Origin: Prionace glauca
Lineage: Eukaryota; Chordata; Chondrichthyes; Carcharhiniformes; Carcharhinidae
Reading direction: 5' to 3'
Assembly: GCA_037974335.1 (NCBI GenBank)
Contig: CM075739.1
Coordinates: 42,353,785-42,417,784 of the forward strand
Length of the DNA: 64,000 bases
Program-made: the position numbers and the translations under genes
Part shown: positions 1 to 10,860 of the stretch, piece by piece
Numbering within the stretch: position 1 is the first letter of the stretch
Layout of the letters: every line of letters begins with the position of its first letter
Notes under the pieces: model-generated
What the model was told of the DNA's origin: nothing
Database searches by the model: none
The model's input: the letters and a program-made list of their open reading frames with translations, nothing else

Positions 1-391
1 GAAAATCTGAAAAATAAACCACTCAATAATAGAAAATGATGGAATAATGTGAGTGGAAAAATAATAAAATTATATTCATATGAGTTTCAGAAAATTTCTC
101 TTTGCAATGACTGAGGAATTGAGAGCTGAAGCTATGATAGAAGTCCAAACACAGATTGTTTTGACTGATTGCCGTAAAATGTTTAATATAAGCCATCAGC
201 TCACTCACATTGGTATGTGAAATAATTGTCAAAACAAAAAAATTAATTAATTAAAATCACTCTGCTCTCTGCTCAACTCAGTTGAAGAGCAAATGTGTTG
301 TTTATCTGTTGAAAACTTCTGGTGAAGGGCATAAGAACAGCAAATGTGTAAAGAACAAGTCAGAGAAAATGAGATAAAACAAGTGCCAAAT
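1..391. other. Unassigned AT-rich sequence
   Basis: I see no gene or recognisable repeat here. If the ITIM exon further right belongs to a gene entering from the left, this is intron. The last bases (392-400, ttataattt) form the left copy of the target-site duplication of the CR1 that follows. Confidence 0.4.
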
Positions 392-400
392 TTATAATTT

Positions 401-1910
401 TATTTTCCAAATGTCGCTGGATTCTGGGGAAGTGCCGGAAGATTGGAAAACGGCTAATGTTACGCCATTGTTTAAGAAGGGTGGCAGGCAAAAGGCGGGG
501 AATTATAGGCCGGTTAGTTTAACGTCTGTTGTAGGAAAAATGTTAGAATCTATGATCAAGAAGAAAATAGCGAGGCATCTTGAGGAGAATTGTTTGGTAG
601 AGCAGACACAGCTCGGTTTTGTTAAGGGGAAGTCGAGTCTGACGAATTTATTGGAGTTCTATGAGGATGTGTCCAGGGCAGTGGATAGAGGAGAGCCGGT
701 GGATGTGGTCTTTCTTGATTTTCAGAAGGCGTTTGACAAGGTGCCTCACAAGAGGTTATTGCAGAAGGTCAGGGGGCATGGAGTTGGGGATAGGGTGTTA
801 GCGTGGATAGAGGATTGGCTGTCAAATAGGAGGCAGAGAGTGGGGGTCAATGGGTGCTATTTGGATTGGCGGTTGGTGACTAGTGGAGTGCCCCAGGAGT
901 CAGTGCTGGGGCCTCAGCTATTCGCCATTTATATAGATGATCTGGAGGAGGGAATCGAGTGCATGGTGTCGAAATTTGCTGATGACACCAAGAATGGTGG
1001 AACGGCAAATTGTGCAGAGGGTGTGGAGAGTCTGCAGAAGGATCTAGATAGGCTGGACAAATGGGCCAGGAACTGGCAAATGGAATTTAATGTTGGCAAA
1101 TGTGAGGTTGTCCACTTTGGTAGGAATAATAGTAGGAAGGACTATTACTTATGTGGCGAAAAACTGCAGCATGCGACGGTGCAGAGGGACCTCGGGGTTC
1201 TTGTGCATGAGTCGCAAAAACCCAGCCTGCAGGTGCAGCAGATGGTCAGGAAGGCGAATGGGATGCTGGCCTTCATAGCGAGGGGGATTGAATATAAAAG
1301 TAGGGAGGTCTTGCTGCAGCTGTATAGGGCACTGGTGAGGCCGCAGCTGGAGTACTGTGTGCAGTTTTGGTTGCTGTACTTACACAAGGATATTTTGGCC
1401 TTGGAGGGAGTGCAGAGGAGGTTTACTAGGCTGATTCCAGAGTTGAGGGGGTTGAACTATGAGGAGAGGCTGAATAAACTAGGCTTGTACTCGTTAGAGT
1501 TTAGAAGAATGAGGGGAGATCTCATTGAGACGTATAAGATGTTGAATGGGATGGATAGGATAGAGGTGGAGAGGCTCTTCCCGCTCAGAAAGGACAGTAG
1601 GACTAGAGGGCACAGCCTCAGGATAAAGGGGGGGCAGTTTAGAACGGAGTTGAGAAGGAACTTCTTCACTCAAAGGGTGGTGAATCTCTGGAATTCTCAG
1701 CCCGTTGAAGTGGTGGAGGCTGCCTCGCTCAATATTTTTAAGAAGCGGGTTGATGGGTTTTTGATAAGAGAGGGGATAAAGGATTATGGGGAGAGGGCGG
1801 GAATGTGGAACTGAGCCACGGCAGATCAGCCGTGATCTTATTGAATGGCGGGGCAGGCTCGAGGGGCTAGATGGCCTACTCCTGCTCCTATTTCTTACGT
1901 TCTTATGTTC
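401..1910 (+). mobile_element. CR1 LINE, 5'-truncated, RT frame still open
   Basis: A non-LTR retrotransposon of the CR1 clade. An uninterrupted 467-codon frame (411-1814) covers most of the reverse transcriptase: the finger region with [16 protein letters not shown], the palm with [13 protein letters not shown], the catalytic FADD box (FADDTKNGG) and the CR1-type C-terminal region ([28 protein letters not shown]). The endonuclease and ORF1 are missing through 5' truncation. The 3' end is a short untranslated region closing in repeats of ttcttatg. The 9-bp sequence ttataattt occurs on both sides (392-400 and 1911-1919), so the insertion boundaries look intact. The open frame suggests a young copy. 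The nearest relatives in the window are the minus-strand copies at 20235-22890 and 39814-41581. Confidence 0.92.
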
Positions 1911-1999
1911 TTATAATTTGAAGTATGTAGATTGTATAAGTGGATGGGCTGAGGAAGGTAAGTGTAGGAAAAGCAAATGTATTTGTATGTCTTTCCCAT

Positions 2000-2090
2000 T
2001 TTAATAGTAACTTTGCAGATTTTCATAGTAACTTCATTGTAGTGTTAATGTAACCTACTTGTGACACTCATAAATAAATTTAAACTTAAA
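2000..2090 (+). mobile_element. tRNA-SINE 3' tail fragment
   Basis: This matches the last part of the shark SINE seen in full elsewhere: a bttttcatagtaacttcatt-like stretch, then gtgacactcataaataaa and a final aaacttaaa. Only the 3' end is present. It ends about 10 bases before the splice acceptor of the next exon, so much of the region that would hold that acceptor's pyrimidine tract is SINE sequence. The 80 bases before it (1920-1999) are unassigned. Confidence 0.7.
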
Positions 2091-2100
2091 ACTTTTGCAG

Positions 2101-2223
2101 GATGAGAACAATGGAAATAATATCTACTATGCAGAACTGGGATTAGCAAACTTGCGGAAAGTAAGAAAAAAGGAAGAAGAGGTTGTCTACAGTACAGTGC
2201 TTTTTTCAAAATCTGGTGAATAG
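2101..2223 (+). CDS. Terminal exon of an Ig-superfamily inhibitory receptor (two ITIMs)
   Basis: After an acceptor (cttttgcag, ending at 2100) 40 codons run to a TAG at 2221-2223. The peptide starts DENNGNN and holds two immunoreceptor tyrosine-based inhibitory motifs: IYYAEL (residues 8-13) and VVYSTV (residues 28-33, followed by LF). The spacing between the tyrosines is about 20 residues. Paired motifs of this kind lie in cytoplasmic tails of inhibitory Ig receptors (SIRP, Siglec, CD300/LAIR-like), where phosphorylation recruits SHP-1 or SHP-2. An internal gtaaga at 2161 could act as an alternative donor that removes the second motif. The ectodomain and TM exons are not in the window, so the family cannot be named. 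The acceptor is weak because a SINE abuts it; the exon may be decayed or rarely used. Confidence 0.6.
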   Translation, partial: DENNGNNIYYAELGLANLRKVRKKEEEVVYSTVLFSKSGE

Positions 2224-2254
2224 GAAGAACACCCAACAAATACTGACAAATAAC

Positions 2255-2990
2255 AAAGAACAGTACAGCACAGGAAACAGGCCCTTTGGCCCTCCAAGCC
2301 TGTACCGCTCATTGGTCCAATTAGACCATTCATTTGTATCCCTCCATTCCCAGTCTGCTCATGTGACTATCCAGGTAAGTCTTAAATGATCCCAGCGTGT
2401 CCACCTCCACCACCCTACTTGGCAGTGCATTCCAGGCCCCCATCTCCCTCTGAGTAAAAAACGTCCCTCTGACATCTGAGTTAAACCTCGCCCCTCTCAC
2501 TTTGAGCCCATGACCCCTCATGATCGTCACCTCTGACCTGGGAAAAAGATTCCCACTGTTCACCCTATCTATACCCTTCACAGTTTTGTACACCTCTATT
2601 AGGTCTCCCCTCATTCTCCAGGGAGAACAACCCCAGTTTACCCAATCTCTCCTCATAGCTAAGACCCTCCATACCAGGCAACATCCTGGTAAACCTCCTC
2701 TGCACTCTGTCCAAAGCCTCCATGTCCTTCTGGTAGTGTGGCGACCAGAACTGGACGGAGTACTCCAAATGTGGCCTAACCAACGTTCTATACAGCTGAA
2801 ACATCAGACTCCAGTTTTTATACTCTATACCCTGTCCTGTAAAGGCAAGCATGCCATTTGCCTTCTTCACCACCTTCTCACCTGTGTTGCCACCTTCAAG
2901 GATTTGTGGACTTACACACCTAGGTCCCTCTGTGTTTCTATACTCTTGATGGTTCTCTGTGTTTCTATACTCTTGATGGTTCTGGCTTGA
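2255..2990 (-). mobile_element. CR1 LINE 3' fragment
   Basis: On the minus strand it encodes the CR1 RT C-terminal region in pieces: [19 protein letters not shown], then [40 protein letters not shown] and the FFTQREMGAWNALPSRVVE tail. At least one frame change separates the two long reading frames (2565-2873 and 2330-2656). The 3' end is toward 2255, about 30 bases past the ITIM exon's stop codon, so it may form part of that gene's 3' untranslated region. This copy is a different and older subfamily than the one at 401-1910. Confidence 0.85.
2928..2981 (+). repeat. Two perfect tandem copies of a 27-bp unit
   Basis: The unit begins ctctgtgtttctatactc and is repeated once exactly (2928-2954, 2955-2981). 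It lies inside the CR1 fragment, in sequence corresponding to the stretch after the ERNLGV-like region, so it is a local duplication after insertion. Confidence 0.85.
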
Positions 2991-4076
2991 AACCTCTTAC
3001 CATGTTTACCATGATTACCATGTTCAAGGTAAACTAGTCACAACAGCAGTCAACTGGAATTAAAAGAAAGTCAAAGCAAGTATTTCGCCATGGGTATGTA
3101 GCACTGAAATGAAGCAAAACTTTTAACCTTCTGAGTACCAAATTCATTTGAAACTTACGTGTTCATTAACGGTTAAAAATAAACAAGAATCATCTGGAAA
3201 AAAATCTTAAATCAAACTGCTACATCCAAATTCTTTTTTGTAATCATTCTCACAGTTTTTTCACTTGCATTTTCTTGGAATTGAATAGTTAGCTATGTGT
3301 TGTAATTAAACATTAACTTATATGTGCTTTTGTGCTCTGTGATTATACATGTTTGTATATTTTTTTCTCTACATGTGTACCTGCTGTCTGAGTGCTCCAT
3401 TTGTCTCTGTGCAGTCTTTGTGGACTGCATATGGTCTGGTTGGATTTTCACACTATATGTGATCTCTGCATGTGTTATTTTTGTCCATGCAATGGTTTGC
3501 TGTGCAGTGTGGGATGTGCAATTTTGTGCATTGTAAGTGTGGGTTCATGTATGTGCAGAGTAAGTGTTTAAATTTAATCTCATTTAAATATATATTTAAA
3601 TTCTGCAACTAGAATTTAATCAAAATTGTTACATAACAACTCAGGCCAGGATTTTTACCTGATAAGGGCACAGAAGATTTTTACCTGATAAGGGCCCAGT
3701 ACTAAAGAAGCTATAGCTTTTTTAGTACTGGGCAGCCTTCTATTGGCTCTCCAGCTTCAAGTACCTGCCTGCATGCCAACCTTAATTGGAAGGCAAGTGT
3801 ACCCTCTGGCTGCTATTTGGCCAATTCAGCAAAATTCTATTTTGGATTGCTGCTCTTTACAGTGTTGTGTCAGGACCTGCACTTGATGCCAATGTCAGGC
3901 TCCTGACTGTAAGTAGAAAATCCCACCTTTGGAATAGTTTTTAACATATAAGAAAGTACTATATTATCAATTAATCTGTTAGCTTTCTTTCACAGTTTCA
4001 TTTGTTCTGCAGACCTAATTTGAATATTACTGCGCATGGTTTGATGCTGCTGCTTTTTCTTTGTGGTCGAGCTGAA
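2991..4076. other. Unassigned, AT-rich
   Basis: No gene is seen. An AATAAA-like signal near 3176 could terminate the left gene's transcript. A short direct duplication around 3650-3700 (agatttttacctgataaggg twice) sits in a stretch resembling 39440-39660, so part of this may be an unnamed repeat. Confidence 0.35.
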
Positions 4077-4610
4077 TGCTTAAGAACATTAACATACAGA
4101 GGGATCTGAGCATGCAGGTCCATGGTTCCCTAAAAGTGGCGACACGGGTGGCCAAGGTGATTAAGCAAGCAAATGGCATGCTTGCCTTCATCAACCAGGC
4201 ACTGAGAACAAGAGTTGGCAAATCATCTTGCAGCAATAGAAAGCCTTGGTTAAACTGCATCTGGACTACTGTATGCAGTTCTGATAGCCACACATCAGAA
4301 GGACGTGGAAGTTTTGAAGAGAGTGCAAAGAAGGTTCATCAGGATGTTGCCTGGTCTTGAGAATGTTGGCTATGAGGAGAGGTTAAATAAACCAGGAATG
4401 TTTTCACTGAAAAGATGGAGGTTGAGGGGAGACCTGAAAGATGTCTACAAAATTATGAGAGGCACAGGCAGGGTGGATAGTCAGAGGTTTTTCCCAGGGT
4501 GGAAGTGTCAATTACAATAGGGCACAGGTTCAAGGTGAGAGGAGGAAAGTTTATGTAAGAAGTGCTGGGGAAGATTTTCACTCAGAGAGTGTTAAGTTTA
4601 TTTTTATTTT
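4077..4610 (+). mobile_element. CR1 LINE fragment, degenerate
   Basis: The + strand shows broken RT C-terminal sequence: NINIQRDLSMQVHGSLK, then [16 protein letters not shown], and in another frame VQRRFIRMLPGLENVGYEERL. It is the same subfamily as 23946-25390. Several frame changes mark an old copy. Confidence 0.8.
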
Positions 4611-4984
4611 TAAAAGGGCACAGCTATCTGGCCAACATCCTGTAGGGGTAACCCCTCCAGGATACAGATAGTGGCCACAGACATGGTCCAGCAGCCCTTA
4701 AAGGTTGGGCCCCATGGTCAACAATAATTGGCCTGAGGGGTGGCTGACGAATCCGACCAAAAATTGTCCTGATTGAAAATGGTCCAGTTCAGAATGGTGG
4801 CAGGGAACCAGCATGGAAGCCAGCAGTGTGAAACTGTGCACTTGTCTGCCTCGAATATTGGCCCTAGCCCATCTGAAAACGTGACCCATGATTACAATGT
4901 GACCAAGGTTGGGAACTAAATATTACAGGTACTTGTCATTTTGAAAAGATGGGAACAATAGAAAGAAGGTGAGGGGGGTGGGGG
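4611..4984. other. Unassigned sequence
   Basis: No coding signal or repeat that I recognise. Confidence 0.3.
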
Positions 4985-5106
4985 GAGTGGTGGATCCAAT
5001 GGCTCTCTTCTTGAGATTGGTGGAGGGTGGAAGGGGGGTCCACTACCAGTCAGCCTGAGATCAGTGAGGAGGAAGGGAGTTCCGCTGCCACTCTGTCTGT
5101 GATCCT
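4985..5106 (-). repeat. Inverted arm of a minisatellite
   Basis: On the minus strand this reads as the same unit as the array at 6085-6345, including the matched flanks around gagattggtgg. The two lie in opposite orientation about 1 kb apart, forming an inverted-repeat pair. Only about two units are present here. Confidence 0.7.
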
Positions 5107-6084
5107 GTAACTAAAGAATAGCATAAGGACATTAATGGGAAGGGGTGGAGATTCAAATGATCATCAAGCAGAATTGGTATGGGTATAGGAAAGTAGTTTA
5201 CAAGCCCACTAACAGTGGCTTTTCAGTTCGATGAAGCATGAATCCATAAATAGTAGACGTTTGTAAGCAAAATAATACAATAATCATGGGGACTTGATCT
5301 TTAAGATTGAGATTGAAAAAACTGAAATTAAAGAGGTAATCTGGAGGATGAGATCGGTGGGGGGAAAGGGTATCCAGGGCCGTGAGATAATTACCTGGAA
5401 CGATATGTTGAGGAACCAACTAGAGATAGCACTAATTTAGATCCTGTATTTTATAATGAAATAGAACCAATTAGTAATCTTTTAATAAATTATCCTATGG
5501 GCAGTGTAATCATAATATCATAGAATTTCACCTTCAATCTGAAAGTGAGAAACTTAAATCCAATACACGAAAGTTAAACTTCAAAGAAGTCAATCATATA
5601 TACATATAATTATAGTCAGTAATAGGTATTTATTTAGCAAGTTGGCTAAAATTGATTGGAGAAGTAGACTAAAAATTTTGAAAATAGAAATGCTGGGCCC
5701 TATTTTACCGTTTTGATTCTAAGTGCTGGGCAGGCTTGAAACGGGGAGTATTTCAGATATGAGTTTTAGACCCATTTTCAGGTGCCCCCATACACACACT
5801 GCCTGCAAAAGAATCAGCAATTCTGAATCATGCTGCAGAAGCCTCAGGGCAGGGCTTCACACGCCCGAAATCCTGCAGCTCCGATCAGTGTCTCTAAGTG
5901 CACACGCGCAGAAAAAAAAAATGATAGAAAATAGCTCCTCTACAACATCCCTCCCAGGCCAGATAGTGTGTGCCCCCGGCTCTCACGGACAATGCCCCAC
6001 CCCCAAAACATTACTGACCCCCTTATCCCCACAGGCCCTCCACCACCCAGACCAATTGCGGGCTCCTGCCACCCTTTCCCCCCC
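5107..6084. other. Spacer between inverted minisatellite arms
   Basis: It is mostly AT-rich and lacks long reading frames. The 5370-5700 part has the texture of an old LINE (lysine, asparagine and leucine rich on the + strand), but I cannot assign it. No gene is supported. Confidence 0.3.
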
Positions 6085-6345
6085 AGTGATGTCAGGCAGA
6101 GTGGCAGCGGACCCCCCCCTTCCCCATCACTGATCTCAGGCAGAGTGGCAGCGGACCTCCCCTTCCTCCTCACTGATCTCAGGCAGACTGGTAGCAGACC
6201 CCCCCCCCTCGCTGATCTCAGGAAGAGAAGCAGCGAACCCCCCTTCCCCTTCACTGATCTCAGGCAGAGTGGCAGCGGGCCCCCCTTCCACCCGCCACCA
6301 ATCTCAAGAAGGGAGGCATTGGACGCCCCCCCAACCAAACGCTCT
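6085..6345 (+). repeat. GC-rich minisatellite, about six units of about 40 bp
   Basis: Units start with cactgatctcaggcagagtg and end in a C-rich run. About six imperfect copies lie head to tail. The long proline- or glycine-rich frames crossing it on both strands are by-products of the repeat and not genes. Confidence 0.85.
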
Positions 6346-6600
6346 CAGGCAGAGAGTTGTCAGATGCTCGGCACTTATCTCCTTATTTACTGGAATGCCC
6401 AAATCAAACTTTTGTGGAGCATGTCTATTTTGTGCCGAAATGAATGCCATTTTTTTAATGCATTTAAATGGCCATCACACCCAGTTTCAGGTCTTAGTAA
6501 AGGGGGAACTGGCACAGAGGTGGGTCAGATCATGCTACTCGCCTCACACCTGACTTCACCAAGTTTACACACCTGAAAATGGGCACAACGTGATGGTAAA
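6346..6600. other. Unassigned sequence
   Basis: This follows the minisatellite. No gene is seen. Confidence 0.3.
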
Positions 6601-7260
6601 ATCGGGCCTGTTGTCTCCAACGTTTGAAGAAATTATCCAAAATTCAGAGGAAAAGTGATCCACCTCTGGTTTACTGAAAGAAGTTAAGGATTGTTTGAAA
6701 TAGTAAAGTAGTTAACTGGATTTAGAAACCAGCAAAGGACAAACAAATTACGGAAAAAGTAGATGAGAATTAGTACAAAATATAAAAACAGATTGTAAAA
6801 ACTTCTACAAGTATGTAAAAAAGGAAATAGTGAAATTAAAAGCCAGGATCTCTATCCCTTAGGCCAGGACAATAGAAATTGAAATGGGATGTAGTGAAAT
6901 GTTAAGCAAATGTTAAACAAATATTTTGCAACTGACTTGAGGTCAGGTGGATTAGTCATGATAAATAGTACTGTTATGGGAATAGGGCGGCAGAGGGGAC
7001 CTGGGTAACATACTCTGTCAGAGATCAGCGCAGACCTGATGGGCCAAATGGTCTCTTTCTGCACTGTAGGAATTCTATGATTCATAGTAGCATCCACCAA
7101 ATAAAAATCAAAAACAACATTAATATCTGTGGAGAAAAAGTACTTGAGAAACTGATGAGACTAAAAGCCATTAAACCTCTTGAACTGATGGATAATATTC
7201 AAAGAGATAACTGCAGAGACAATTACTATTATTTTCCAACCTCGCTCAGGTGAGGCTCAT
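6601..7260 (+). mobile_element. Old CR1-like LINE remnant, split by a short SINE/LINE tail
   Basis: The + strand shows scattered CR1 linker sequence between endonuclease and RT: a stretch like KLLQVCKKGN, and after 7085 LEKLMRLKAIKPLELMDN. Between them (about 6960-7085) is a tail with gatgggccaaatggtctc and attctatgattc, typical of the SINE/LINE 3' ends in this genome. Highly decayed. Confidence 0.5.
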
Positions 7261-7340
7261 AAAATCCTGCCTGAGACCAAGGGAGAATTCTGTTCTACAA
7301 TTTACCTGTTAAAATCCCTGTCAAAGAGCAGAATTTTCTA

Positions 7341-8055
7341 AGTTTGAGACTGTAACAACACTGGGCCTTTAAGAAATGCATTTGTGTCATGTTTCTTGTT
7401 CAGGATCTGTTGAATCAGTTTATTTTATTCTCAATACCGTTTTGTAACCGGCAGCATCTGTTGTTACTGCAGTAGCATAATTGATCTTAATTGCTACAAT
7501 GTTTGTTTTAATCTGGCCTAATGCTGTTGATTTTCTTGTTCCCCTGGGATTTTACTGGGCAGAGGTTGTTTGGACTGATTCACAGGTGAGGTCATATGAC
7601 TGGGAATTAGGTTTACACAGAGAACTTGAGTCCAGTCTGGTTTTGGGATCTTTAGAGAGAGGTTGCTTTCTCTATGTCTCTTTTTTTCTCTGGATTTAGA
7701 GACAAGAATCTGCCAGGAAATAGTCTGAGAGCTGTTTCAGGTGGCTCTTTCTCTGGAAGTTGTTGTATGAGAATTAGAAGACAGGTATCTGTCTGGGCTC
7801 TGTCCAGAGGTGTTAAAAAGCTGAAAATCTAGTGTGCAAACTGGTTCTGAAGAAAGGATTTATGTCTATGGGCTACTGCTTAAATTGGAACAATAAAGAG
7901 GGATAGCTATTAAGAATTACACTTTGTCATGTTTAAGTATTTTAATTGGTAAAAGCTATGCTAATTCTTTTCGTTATATTCTAACTGTGTTCTTAAGTAA
8001 AGTTTGTTTTGATAAAAGGCTTCCTAGTGGTCATTTGAATCATATCTGTAGCGAA
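7341..8055 (+). mobile_element. Possible solo LTR-like repeat (fossil)
   Basis: About 700 bases with no reading frame of substance and an AATAAA-type signal near its middle-right part (about 7892). It ends in a gtaaagtttgttttgataaa stretch that resembles shark LTR ends I recall. I see no internal genes and no clear flanking duplication. It could equally be an unrelated unclassified repeat. Confidence 0.25.
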
Positions 8056-8265
8056 ATTCCTTGTGCTCAACTTAATGCCAAAATCAAACAGAAAAGTTAG
8101 GGTCCAGACTAACTTCACAATATACCTTCTGATCCAATCCTAACAGAGACCAAGTGTAGTGGTGGATAGATACTGCATGGTGGGAAATCGTGCCCAATTT
8201 TGCACTCATTTGCTCATTAATTATGTATAGATGAGTTTCTCGGGTCAGGAATTGATTTGTCTGCC

Positions 8266-8372
8266 CTGACGTCACAGTGGCTAGCACTGTTGCCTCACAC
8301 CATCAGGGATCCAGGTTCAATTCCCGGGTTGGATCACTGTCTGTGCGGACTCTGCACGTTCTCCCCATGTCT
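8266..8372 (+). mobile_element. tRNA-derived SINE, 5' half
   Basis: The head carries RNA polymerase III boxes: an A-box-like cagtggctagcac and a B-box-like ggttcaattcc, followed by the SINE body to ctccccatgtct. The element is interrupted here by a CR1 and resumes at 9720. Confidence 0.85.
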
Positions 8373-9719
8373 TACTTCTGTGGTGGGTAAGGTTTTGGAA
8401 AGGATTATTAGAGACAGGATTTATAGTTATTTGGAGAGTAATGAGTTGATTAGAGACAGTCAGCATGGTTTTGTAGCGGGTAGGTCGTGCCTTACTAACC
8501 TTATCGAGTTCTTTGAGAAAGTGACCAAAGAGGTGGATAGGGGTAAGGCAGTTGATGTGGTGTATATGGATTTTAGCAAGGCGTTTGATAAGGTTCACCA
8601 TGGTAGGCTCCTGCAGAAAATGCAGATGTATGGGATTGGGGATGATCTAGGTAATTGGATCAGGAATTGGCTAGCAGATAGGAGACAGAGGGTGGTGGTT
8701 GATGGTAAATATTCGTCATGGAGTTCGGTTACGAGTGGTGTGCCTCAGGGATCTGTTTTGGGGCCACTGCTGTTTGTAATTTTTATTAATGATCTGGATG
8801 ACGGTATAGTTGGGTGGATTAGTAAGTTTGCTGATGACACCAAAGTCGGAGGTGTGGTAGATTGTGAGGAAGGGTGTCATAGTTTGCAGGGTGACTTAGA
8901 AAGGTTGCAGAGCTGGGCTGCGAGGTGGCGGATGGAGTTTAATGTGGAGAAGTGTGAGGTAATTCATTTCGGTAGGAATAACAGATGTGTTGAGTATAGG
9001 GCTAACGGGAGGACTTTGAATAGTGTGGAAGAGCAGAGGGATCTAGGTGTATGTGTACATAGATCCCTGAAAGTTGGGAATCAAGTAGATAAGGTTGTTA
9101 AGAAGGCATACGGTGTCTTGGCGTTTATTGGTAGGGGGATTGAATTTAGGAGTCGCAGCGTCATGATGCAACTGTACACAACTCTGGTGCGGCCGCACTT
9201 GGAGTTTTGTGTGCAGTTCTGGTCCCCACATTACAGGAAGGATGTGGAGGCTTTGGAGAGGGTGCAGAGGAGGTTTACCAGGATGTTGCCTGGTATGGAG
9301 GGGAGATCCTATGAGGAGAGACTGAGAGATTTGGGGTTGTTTTCGCTGGAAAGAAGGCGGCTAAGAGGGGACCTCATTGAAACATACAAGATGATTAGAG
9401 GTTTAGACAGGATAGATAGTGATAGCCTTTTTCCTAGGATGGAGAAAGCTAGCATGAGGGGGCACAACTTTAAATTAAGGGGGGGTAGTTATAGGACAGA
9501 TGTCAGGGGTAGGTTCTTTATCCAGAGGGTGGTGAGGGACTGGAATGCCCTGCCAGCTGCAGTTGTAAATGCACCTAGTTTGGGGGCGTTTAAGAGATCT
9601 GTGGATAGGTTTATGGACGAAAAGGGATTGGTTTAGGCTAGTGGGTCATTGTTTTGTAACTGGTCGGCGCAACATCGTGGGCCGAAGGGCCTGTTCTGCA
9701 CTGTTATGTTCTATGTTCT
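8373..9719 (+). mobile_element. CR1 LINE, 5'-truncated, inserted into a SINE
   Basis: An open frame covers RT from LTSVVGKVLERIIRDR through the palm [24 protein letters not shown], the catalytic [27 protein letters not shown] and [14 protein letters not shown] to a stop at 9634-9636. Upstream truncation removed ORF1, the endonuclease and the RT fingers. The frame remains open into the SINE, so a 459-codon frame from 8257 begins with about 37 codons of SINE sequence; this is fortuitous. The 3' end is repeats of atgttct. The bases atgtct occur at both junctions (8367-8372, 9720-9725), a short target duplication. The element is therefore younger than the SINE. Confidence 0.92.
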
Positions 9720-9935
9720 ATGTCTGTGTGGGTTTCCTCCAGGTGCTCTGGTTTCCTCCCATAGTCCAAAAAGTGCTCTGGTTTCCTCCCATAGGTGCAT
9801 TGGCCATGCTAAGTTCTCCCTTAGTATACCTGAATAGGTGCCAGAGTGTGGCGACTAGCAGATTTTCACAGTGACTTCATTGCCGTGTTAATATAAGCCT
9901 CCTTGTGACACGAATAAATAAACTTTAAACTAATG
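9720..9935 (+). mobile_element. tRNA-derived SINE, 3' half
   Basis: It continues the SINE body from gtgtgggtttcctcc, with a short internal duplication of ctggtttcctcccata, then cattggccatgctaa and the end gacacgaataaataaact. Together with 8266-8372 it makes a complete SINE of about 320 bp. Confidence 0.88.
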
Positions 9936-10360
9936 GGCATAAAGGCCCAGCACCATACCTAAACGCCAGCTTTACTTTCTTCAGCTCAGTTCTCAGAAGA
10001 AGATGTGCGGAGATGGTCGTGGCAAAGAAGAAAGCTGCTCGCAGTTCTGCAATGACCCCTAGAAACTCAGATAGGTGATGCACATCAATTTAGGGACACC
10101 TCTACCCAAGGATGATTCTAAGAAGCCCCCAACCTCACCGTGCTAGCCTGGGAGCCATTATGAGGGAAGTGAGTACATGGGGCAACCACCATTGAAATGC
10201 AATCCAGTGCAAGAAGAGGATGCATGATCCCATCTGCTCCACTAGGGTAGATCAACCTTCTCTTCACTCCAATATCATACTCTCATAAAGGCATCATGCA
10301 TTCAAAGGGTCACACTGCTTGGCAATCTCATACAATATTAGCAAGGGATACATCACCACT
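9936..10360. other. Unassigned sequence
   Basis: No coding signal. It could be the outer part of the Harbinger copy whose ORFs lie to the right. Confidence 0.3.
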
Positions 10361-10860
10361 GATTGTGTCACGGGAACTTCAGCATCACCACCACCTGGTC
10401 TATCATCCTGCATAAATATCAAGACCGCACAAAATTACAAAGAGTTGTGAACGAAGCTCGAGCCATCACGCAAACAAGCCTCCCATCCATTGACTCTGTC
10501 TACACTTCCCGCTGCCTTGGAAAAGCAGCCAGCATAATTGCAGACCCCACCCATCCTAGTCATGTTCTCTTCCAACTTCTTCTGTCAGAAAAGATACAAA
10601 AGTTTGAGATCACAGACCAAACGACTCAACTGACTTCTTCCATGCTGCCATAAGACTTTTGAATGGATCTACCATTTATTAAACTGATCCTTCTCTGTAT
10701 CCTATCTATGACTGCAACACTATATTCTGCACCCTCTCCTTTCCTTCTCCCCTATGTACTCTACGAACAGTATGTTTTGTCTATATAGTGCACAAGAAAG
10801 AACATTTTTCACTGTATCTCAATACATGTGACAATAATACTCAAATCAAATCCTCAGCAG
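10361..10860 (+). mobile_element. L2-like LINE 3' end
   Basis: The + strand encodes the end of an L2-type polyprotein: LQRVVNEARAITQTSLPSID, YTSRCLGKAASIIADPTHPS. It is followed by the 3' untranslated region, which ends catgtgacaataatactcaa. It is 5'-truncated; related minus-strand copies lie at 22893-23880 and 36975-37990. Confidence 0.8.

Noticed and set aside
5723-6576. Overlapping 130-200 codon frames on both strands
   Set aside because: They are produced by the C-rich minisatellite and have no domain or start context.
8257-9636. A 459-codon protein with its own start
   Set aside because: The first 37 codons are SINE and the rest is 5'-truncated CR1 RT.
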